Part shown: positions 24,077-29,550 of the stretch, in pieces
How positions within the stretch are numbered: the stretch's first letter is position 1
Layout: every line of letters starts with the position of its first letter
Assembly: GCA_964453215.1 (NCBI GenBank)
Contig: CAYVRR010000022.1
Coordinates: forward strand, 1-29,550
DNA from: SABI01 sp964453215
Lineage (GTDB): Bacteria; Spirochaetota; Spirochaetia; Sphaerochaetales; Sphaerochaetaceae
Direction: 5' to 3'
DNA: 29,550 nt
Program-made: the position numbers and the translations under genes
Notes under the pieces: model-generated
What the model was told of the DNA's origin: nothing
Seen by the model: the letters and a program-made list of their open reading frames with translations, nothing else
Database searches by the model: none

Positions 24077-26143
24077 ATGGATGAACTTAATCTAATAAAA
24101 GAAGAAATGAGAAAAATAAGTGAAAAGCTTCATGAATATCAAAAATATTATTACCAAGATTCAAAAAGTGTTGTGAGTGATAAAGAGTATGATGAACTAA
24201 ATGATCGCCTTATTACACTAGAGAGTGCGTATCCCCACCTCAAATCCCCCTCATCACCCACACTTCGAGTCGGTAGTGACCTTGCAAGTGAGTTTGAAGA
24301 AGTAGAGCACACCACGCGGATGCTCTCTCTTGATAAAGTCTATAGTGGGGAAGGCATTGTTGAGTGGATGAAAAAAAGTAGTCAAAAAGTAGATAAGGAG
24401 CTCTCATTTACAATAGAGGAGAAAATAGATGGAGTCTCCCTTGTTCTATATTATCAAGATGGAATTTTAGAGAGAGCCGTTACCCGAGGGAATGGGTTTG
24501 TTGGCAATGATGTTACAGCCAATGCAAAAACAATCAATTCAATCCCCCTCTCATTAGCAGAGCCAGTGAGTATTGTAGTTCGAGGAGAAGTCTTTTTAGA
24601 AAAAGATGATTTTTTAAAATTAAATAGTACCTTAGAGGTTCCTTTTAGAAATCCAAGAAACTTAGCAAGTGGAACTTTAAGGAGAATTAAAAGTAGTGAA
24701 ACAGCAAAAGTTCCCCTTAGGATGTATGTATATGATGCATATTTTCCAACTTCTTCCCCCCCATATCCAACTCAAGGAGAAATTCTTACCTATCTTATCT
24801 TTTTAGGATTTTCAGTAAATCCAACACTTATGATTCTCTCTTTTGATCATCAAACACATAAAGGGCCTGAGTTTACACAACATGTCAATATTTCACAAAT
24901 TGATGAACTCCTTATCCACTCTAGTGAAGTGAGGGAGGCTTTAGATCATGAGATTGATGGCCTTGTTATTAAAGTGAATGAATTAGAGATGAGGGAAGCC
25001 TTAGGATATACAAACCACCACCCTAAATGGGCTCTTGCTTATAAGTTTGACTCTCCAGGTGGTCAAACGGTTGTTACTTCAATCGATATACAAGTTGGAA
25101 GAACTGGGAGAATAACACCTGTTGCGCGAGTTGTTCCAGTTCTTGTTGCAGGCTCTACTATTTCAAATATAACCCTTCATAACCAAGATTATATAGATCT
25201 TCTTGAACTTGCCATAGGAGATACTGTTGCAATTAGTAAACGGGGTGATGTAATTCCTGCTATAGAAAAAGTTGTAGAAAAAAATAGCTTTGGAAATAAA
25301 ACATATACCCTTCCCGATTTCTGTAGTGTGTGTAATACATTGCTCGTGAAACAAGGGGCTCACCTCTTTTGCCCAAACTATGATTGCCCTGACCAAGTTG
25401 TTGGAAGGATCTCTTTCTTTGTTGGAAAATCTGGTATGGATATTGAATCATTTGGACCCGAAACTGTTGCAACTTTATACAACACGGGGATGCTAAAAGA
25501 TATTCCAGATATTTACACATTAGATTACTACGCTCTTATAGGGAGCGCTGGTTTTGGAGAGAAAAAGGTTCAAGCCCTTATTGATGGGGTGAAAAAGAGC
25601 AAAGAGCAACCCTTTAACGTTGTTCTTTTAGCTTTAGGTCTCCCTGATATTGGAAAAAAAGGAGTTGAGCTTATTCTCGACTCTGGATGCACTTCAATCG
25701 ATATCCTCTTAACATATGTATGGGAAGATAATAAAGAGCCTCTTTTAAGGGTAAAAGGACTTGGAGAGAAGACGGTAAGCTCCCTCTTTGCTGCTTTAAA
25801 AGATGAACATATGCAACAAGTAATTGCTCGATTAAAGATGAGTGGATTGAAATTTGAAGTAGAAGATGAGAAAAAGGGTGACCTTCCTCAGCTGTTTGCT
25901 AATCAGAAGTGGGTTATTACTGGATCTTTTAAAAACTTTATCCCCCGCTCCTTAGCATCTGATGAGTTAGAAAAAAGGGGAGCTGTAGTAACTTCAAGCA
26001 TCTCAAAATCTACCACATACCTACTAGCTGGAGAAAAGGGGGGCTCTAAAATAGAGAAGGCTCGCTCTCTTGGGATCCCAATCATTTCTGAGGATGAGTT
26101 TTTGAAGATGTTAGATGGAGAGGGTGATGGAAAGGATAGCTAA
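24077..26143 (+). CDS. ligA: NAD-dependent DNA ligase
   Basis: This enzyme seals nicks in replication and repair, using NAD as adenylate donor. The 688 residues show all the domains: the Ia domain with YYYQDSKSVVSDKEYDEL (NAD binding), the adenylation motif KIDG with K116, the OB fold, a C4 zinc finger near residues 414-437 (CSVC ... CPNYDC), helix-hairpin-helix repeats and a C-terminal BRCT domain (about 610-680). ATG 24077 is chosen because AGAGGA lies four bases before it and the encoded N-terminus fits the family; an upstream reading from 24026 would add 17 unlikely residues. It heads a rightward operon with the next three genes. Confidence 0.97.
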   Translation: MDELNLIKEEMRKISEKLHEYQKYYYQDSKSVVSDKEYDELNDRLITLESAYPHLKSPSSPTLRVGSDLASEFEEVEHTTRMLSLDKVYSGEGIVEWMKKSSQKVDKELSFTIEEKIDGVSLVLYYQDGILERAVTRGNGFVGNDVTANAKTINSIPLSLAEPVSIVVRGEVFLEKDDFLKLNSTLEVPFRNPRNLASGTLRRIKSSETAKVPLRMYVYDAYFPTSSPPYPTQGEILTYLIFLGFSVNPTLMILSFDHQTHKGPEFTQHVNISQIDELLIHSSEVREALDHEIDGLVIKVNELEMREALGYTNHHPKWALAYKFDSPGGQTVVTSIDIQVGRTGRITPVARVVPVLVAGSTISNITLHNQDYIDLLELAIGDTVAISKRGDVIPAIEKVVEKNSFGNKTYTLPDFCSVCNTLLVKQGAHLFCPNYDCPDQVVGRISFFVGKSGMDIESFGPETVATLYNTGMLKDIPDIYTLDYYALIGSAGFGEKKVQALIDGVKKSKEQPFNVVLLALGLPDIGKKGVELILDSGCTSIDILLTYVWEDNKEPLLRVKGLGEKTVSSLFAALKDEHMQQVIARLKMSGLKFEVEDEKKGDLPQLFANQKWVITGSFKNFIPRSLASDELEKRGAVVTSSISKSTTYLLAGEKGGSKIEKARSLGIPIISEDEFLKMLDGEGDGKDS

Positions 26144-27407
26144 ATCTCTAAATGAAACATTGAAAGGAACTATAGTAGAATCTCTATTGAGCAATCTCGG
26201 TAAAAGGCTCTATTTTCCATTAGGAATTGTGAGTCAAAGTCAAGCTGCCAAACAAAGGCGATGTAGAATTGATGCAACAGCAGGGGTCGCACTACAAGAT
26301 GCTAGATATATAACACACCCCCTTTTTGATAGCTGCCCCTCTTTAGTTAGTAGCGATGAGATGGTTGCCTATGCTCCAACAGCTGGAGTTTTAGAGCTAA
26401 GAAAAGCGTGGTTAAATCATATTACAGATGAGAATCCAGCTATTATTCAAATGGGTCATTCTCTTCCTGTTGTTACTAGTGGACTCACTCATGCAATAAG
26501 TGTAATTGGCCAACTTTTCATAGATAAGGAGAGTGATGTTGTTATCTTTAATCCCTCTTGGGATAATTACCACCTCATATTTGATGTGAAACATCAAGCT
26601 CGTATCCACAACTTCTCTCTCTTTAATGAAGAGGGTGGGTTAGATATTGATGGCTGGAAAAAGCAAATTGACCATATAGAAAGTGAAAAAATTGTCTTTT
26701 TATTTAATTATCCACATAACCCAACAGGGTATACTCCAAGCGAAAAAGAGATGGAGGAGACGACTTCCTTCTTAATAGACCTTGCGAGGAAGAACAAAAA
26801 GATTTTAGCTATTATTGATGATGCTTATTTTGGCCTTTTTCATACTACAACTTGTGCTAAACACTCTCTTTTTTCCTATCTAGCTGATGCGCATGAAAAC
26901 ATACTAGCAGTGAAATGTGATGCAGCAACAAAAGAGTCCCTTGTGTGGGGATTTCGTATTGGGTTTATTACGTATGGAGGAAAAAATCTTCAACAGGTTC
27001 ACTACGAATCTCTCATTGAAAAAACAAAAGGAGCCATTCGTTCTAGTATTTCGAGTGCTTCAATGGTAAGCCAATCACTTTTGCTTAGGGCTCTTAGATC
27101 ACCAGATTATTCTACAACAATTCATGCTGTGAAAGATGAGATGAAAAATAGATATGAGACAGCAATGAAGAGTATTGAACGTTACAAAGATGATGATACA
27201 CTTATCCCTTTTCCTTCTAATAGTGGCTATTTTATCTCATTTTATTGTAAAAAAGATGCACCTACACTTAGGTTAGCCCTCTTAAGAGAGGGTATTGCAG
27301 TAGTCTCTTTAGGAGATAATATTATTCGAATTGCTTATTCTGCTATCAACATAGAAGATATTGATGATCTCATTACATCGTTATATTTGGGAGCAAAACG
27401 TCTATGA
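26127..27407 (+). CDS. class I/II PLP-dependent aminotransferase
   Basis: This fold-type I aminotransferase has 426 residues. The visible PLP-site elements are VTSGLTHAI (phosphate loop), the stacking-aromatic region NPSWDNYH, NYPHNPTGYTPS, the ring-nitrogen aspartate in IDDAYFGLF, the Schiff-base lysine K269 in ATKESLVWGFRIGF, and the C-terminal carboxylate-binding arginine in NIIRIAYS. The lysine context ATKE ... VWGFR differs from the common SFSKxxG. ATG 26127 has GGAG six bases upstream; ATG 26115 is an alternative. It overlaps ligA by 17 bases and modE by 4. The amino-acid substrate cannot be named. No biosynthetic genes surround it. Confidence 0.87.
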   Translation: MERIAKSLNETLKGTIVESLLSNLGKRLYFPLGIVSQSQAAKQRRCRIDATAGVALQDARYITHPLFDSCPSLVSSDEMVAYAPTAGVLELRKAWLNHITDENPAIIQMGHSLPVVTSGLTHAISVIGQLFIDKESDVVIFNPSWDNYHLIFDVKHQARIHNFSLFNEEGGLDIDGWKKQIDHIESEKIVFLFNYPHNPTGYTPSEKEMEETTSFLIDLARKNKKILAIIDDAYFGLFHTTTCAKHSLFSYLADAHENILAVKCDAATKESLVWGFRIGFITYGGKNLQQVHYESLIEKTKGAIRSSISSASMVSQSLLLRALRSPDYSTTIHAVKDEMKNRYETAMKSIERYKDDDTLIPFPSNSGYFISFYCKKDAPTLRLALLREGIAVVSLGDNIIRIAYSAINIEDIDDLITSLYLGAKRL

Positions 27408-27775
27408 AGATAAAAACAAAAGTCTATGTAGTTAATTCTCAGGGTGAAAAGTTTATGGGAATTGGAGTTTTGTGGTTATTAACTGAAATAAAGAGACAGG
27501 GCTCTCTTCGTTCGGCTTCAACAAAACTGGGGATTTCTTACTCAAAAGCATTTTCAATGATTAAAACTTTAGAAAAAGAGTTAGAAGTTCCTGTTATAGA
27601 TAGAAAAAAAGGGGGTGCAGATCATGCAGGATCCTCATTAACCCCTTTTGGAGAGAAATTTCTCACCCTGTATGATTCATTTCAACGAGAGGCGAAAGAA
27701 TTGCTCCTCTCCCCATTTCAACGCTTTTCTGATAAAGTGGAAGAGTTAATAGAAGATTTTGGATCAAAGAATTAA
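27404..27775 (+). CDS. stand-alone ModE-type winged-helix DNA-binding protein
   Basis: This 123-residue protein matches only the N-terminal DNA-binding domain of ModE, the molybdate-responsive regulator. Seen are GVLWLLTEIKRQGSLRSASTKLGISYSKAFSMIKTLEKELEVPVIDRKKGG (split here as the helix-turn-helix and wing) and the conserved LTPFGEKFL. The C-terminal molybdate-binding (MOP) domains are absent, so it cannot sense molybdate in the classical way. Its ATG overlaps the aminotransferase stop (ATGA). Divergent from this operon lies a molybdenum-hydroxylase operon, so a role in molybdenum-enzyme control is plausible but inferred. No mod transport genes are in the window. Confidence 0.85.
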   Translation: MKIKTKVYVVNSQGEKFMGIGVLWLLTEIKRQGSLRSASTKLGISYSKAFSMIKTLEKELEVPVIDRKKGGADHAGSSLTPFGEKFLTLYDSFQREAKELLLSPFQRFSDKVEELIEDFGSKN

Positions 27776-27791
27776 AAAAAGGAGTCGTCTT

Positions 27792-29141
27792 ATGGAGACC
27801 AATGTTTCGAAGAAAAAGTATGATTTTACCATAAACAATTTAGGAGTACCTACAATCCCCTCTCCCATTCAAATGTCCGTTGTATCAGATGATGGCCTTG
27901 CTGATTATGTAAGCGAAAGTCGTCGTATTCTTTTTGGAATAGATGCACATATCAATGAAAAAGGGGAAGAGATTCATGAATATCATGATATGGTAGAAGT
28001 TGCAGGTCCTAGAGAGAAGATATATTTTAATCCAGCTCATGTTCATGCAGCAATTGTTACCTGTGGTGGAATATGTCCTGGTCTTAATAATGTGATTCGT
28101 GCTGTTGTTCGTTGCTTTTGGTATCGCTATGGGGTAAGAAGAATTTCAGGAATACGTTTTGGGTATAGAGGGCTTCTTGCAGACTCAAAATATCCCCTAC
28201 TACAATTGAATCCCGATGTTGTTGATGATATCCAAGAGAAAGGGGGGACGATTTTAGGTAGCAGCCGAGGTGGTGGAGACAGAATTGAAGAAATTGTAGA
28301 TTCATTAGAGAGAAATAATATTAATACTCTTATCACCATTGGGGGAGATGGAACTCTCAGAGGAGCATATGAAATTGGGGAAGAGGTAAAGAAAAGAGGG
28401 TTAAAGATATCTATAATTGGTGTCCCTAAAACAATAGATAATGACCTAGCTTTCATCCAAACCTCATTTGGCTTTGATACCGCTGTTGCCCAAGCTGTTC
28501 CTTCTGTTCGTGGTGCACACACAGAGGCAAAAGCGTCTATTAATGGAATAGGACTTGTGAAAGTGATGGGTCGAGAGAGTGGGTTTATCGCAGCTAGTAC
28601 AGCCCTTGCAATGAGTGATGTTAATTTTTGTTTAATACCAGAAAACCCATTTGACTTAGAAGGCCCTAATGGTCTTTTGGAGCATCTTAGAAAACGAATT
28701 TTGAGTCGTGAACACGCTGTAATATTAGTTGCAGAAGGTGCTGGACAACATTTAGTAGAGCAAACAGGGGAAAAAGATGCTTCTGGCAACATAAAATTTA
28801 GAGATATTGGAGTCTTTTTAAAAGATAGGATAATCGCCTATTTTAAAGAGCAAAATATTCCAATGAGTTTAAAATATATTGATCCCTCTTATATTATAAG
28901 GAGTGCTCAAGCAAATCCAAATGATTCAATTTACTGCTCTCGCCTTGGAGCACATGCTGTTCATGCAGCTATGTCAGGAAAGACACAAACATTAATCAGT
29001 ATGCTGAACAACAAGTTTGTCCACATACCGATAAAGATAGCTGTTTCTGAAAGAAACCATGTGAATCCAGAGGGGTCTCTATGGAGAGATGTTCTTGAAA
29101 ACACAAGACAACCTGCTTCTATGAAAAATAAAACTACATAA
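27792..29141 (+). CDS. pfk: 6-phosphofructokinase, PPi-PFK-like sequence group
   Basis: This enzyme phosphorylates fructose 6-phosphate in glycolysis. The 449 residues include CGGICPGLNNVIR (about 93-105), GGDGT (184-188), PKTIDND (212-218), GRESGF and the C-terminal fructose-phosphate site. K213 in PKTIDND is typical of pyrophosphate-dependent enzymes, while glycine at 187 in place of aspartate is the feature linked to ATP use; the combination is known in trypanosomatid and other group members that use ATP. ATP is therefore more likely, but not certain. ATG 27792 has AAGGAG seven bases upstream and lies 16 bases after modE; a longer reading from 27759 would overlap it. Confidence 0.92.
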   Translation: METNVSKKKYDFTINNLGVPTIPSPIQMSVVSDDGLADYVSESRRILFGIDAHINEKGEEIHEYHDMVEVAGPREKIYFNPAHVHAAIVTCGGICPGLNNVIRAVVRCFWYRYGVRRISGIRFGYRGLLADSKYPLLQLNPDVVDDIQEKGGTILGSSRGGGDRIEEIVDSLERNNINTLITIGGDGTLRGAYEIGEEVKKRGLKISIIGVPKTIDNDLAFIQTSFGFDTAVAQAVPSVRGAHTEAKASINGIGLVKVMGRESGFIAASTALAMSDVNFCLIPENPFDLEGPNGLLEHLRKRILSREHAVILVAEGAGQHLVEQTGEKDASGNIKFRDIGVFLKDRIIAYFKEQNIPMSLKYIDPSYIIRSAQANPNDSIYCSRLGAHAVHAAMSGKTQTLISMLNNKFVHIPIKIAVSERNHVNPEGSLWRDVLENTRQPASMKNKTT

Positions 29142-29172
29142 ATTTTAGACATATAAGATATGTTAATATGTC

Positions 29173-29215
29173 GAGCTGTATAATAAATAAGAATATTTTA
29201 CAGCTCTTCTTTATT
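29173..29215 (+). terminator. terminator after phosphofructokinase
   Basis: GAGCTGTA (29173-29180) pairs perfectly with TACAGCTC (29199-29206) around an AT-rich loop, followed by the T-rich TTCTTTATT. It lies 31 bases after the stop codon and would end the ligA-aminotransferase-modE-pfk operon. Confidence 0.75.
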
Positions 29216-29550
29216 CATGTGAAATAAGTATATTAAATAGGTGTTTGTTCGTTCATTCTTGTTAAAATTGAGATTTATGTGAGTGTTCTGAAATTATCTA
29301 TATAGCAAAAATGGAATAAAGATAAATTTTTACTTAAACAGTAAGAATTTTGCAAATATTGCTTGATTCTTTTATCTTTTATCTGTATGTTACTTGACGA
29401 AAGGATTGGTATCTGGGATACAACTTCCGTAGTATCATCTAACCATGTATCAGCCTTTCATAACCTCCTTTTTGTTCCCCTCGGGTTTAACCTCCTTTTC
29501 CCCGGGGGGTTTTCTTTGCCCAAAGGAGGAGTTGGCCATTTCTTTGGGGT
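29216..29550. other. right-end gene-free region
   Basis: No open reading frame with a ribosome binding site was found on either strand. The left part is AT-rich like the rest of the window. A possible rightward promoter has TTGACG at 29394-29399 with a weak -10 near 29418-29424. The last 90 bases turn abruptly GC-rich and repetitive. AAAGGAGG at 29522-29529 resembles a strong ribosome binding site, but no ATG, GTG or TTG follows at a good distance before the window ends. Confidence 0.6.
29462..29513. repeat. imperfect tandem repeat, about 27 bp, two units
   Basis: The two units (29462-29488 and 29489-29513) share the pattern AACCTCCTTTT, then CCCC, a G run and a T run. A third related core occurs inverted at 29522-29529 (AAAGGAGG), so CCTCCTTT and AAAGGAGG can pair. 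The CCCAAAG at 29519-29525 also pairs with CTTTGGG at 29542-29548. Confidence 0.55.

Noticed and set aside
28127..28792. Reverse-strand open frame of 221 codons inside pfk
   Set aside because: It is antisense to conserved phosphofructokinase motifs; its serine/proline-rich, low-complexity composition is typical of a shadow frame.
29522..29550. Gene start using ATT after AAAGGAGG, as in infC
   Set aside because: ATT at 29538 is eight bases from the ribosome-binding-like sequence, but only four codons are visible and they do not identify IF3; the repeat context explains AAAGGAGG equally well.
1..29550. tRNA or rRNA genes, CRISPR arrays, insertion sequences, prophage or defence genes
   Set aside because: No cloverleaf-like segments, regularly spaced repeats, transposases, integrases or phage proteins were seen; the WYL regulator alone is not evidence for a defence locus.

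Overview
The window is an AT-rich bacterial chromosome segment, densely packed with about twenty-one protein genes and no recognisable RNA genes, insertion sequences or CRISPR arrays. The gene set points to an anaerobic, fermentative, amino-acid- and sugar-using bacterium: a five-domain pyruvate:ferredoxin oxidoreductase, adenosylcobalamin-dependent (class II, oxygen-independent) ribonucleotide reductase, rubredoxin, NADP-type glutamate dehydrogenase and a PPi-PFK-like phosphofructokinase. A SlyX protein, the spirochaete-like phosphofructokinase and the divergent xanthine-dehydrogenase-type trio make a spirochaete (Spirochaetota) my best guess. This is inference; no rRNA or other decisive marker is present.

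Positions 1-9100 hold four large rightward genes that look separately transcribed: gdhA, an M42 aminopeptidase, nrdJ and nifJ (PFOR). Each has a recognisable promoter and some have notable control sites: a perfect NrdR box before nrdJ, a leader that could mask the nrdJ ribosome binding site, and a promoter inside the gdhA terminator that would make the M42 transcript leaderless. A bidirectional terminator closes PFOR against a leftward nitroreductase. That gene is divergent from an FLVCR-like MFS transporter, which is followed by a leftward 53-residue rubredoxin and a leftward HTH-WYL regulator.

Positions 12700-20550 contain slyX (rightward) converging on a tight leftward cluster read as dnaE, yggT, recG, rsmD and an acyl-ACP thioesterase. 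It joins replication, restart, rRNA modification, membrane and lipid genes. Positions 20600-24000 hold a leftward three-gene molybdenum-hydroxylase operon (Mo subunit, 2Fe-2S subunit, FAD subunit) whose Mo subunit is short and has lost recognisable forms of several conserved motifs. From 24077 a divergent rightward operon carries ligA, a PLP aminotransferase, a stand-alone ModE-type DNA-binding protein and a phosphofructokinase. A perfect 15-bp palindrome containing -10 elements in both directions lies between the two operons, and the ModE-like protein is an obvious candidate to link them. The last 340 bases hold no convincing gene and end in an unusual GC-rich tandem repeat.

Most of the window is ordinary core metabolism and information processing. 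The parts most worth a second look are the nrdJ leader, the divergent Mo-hydroxylase/ModE arrangement and the right-end repeat.
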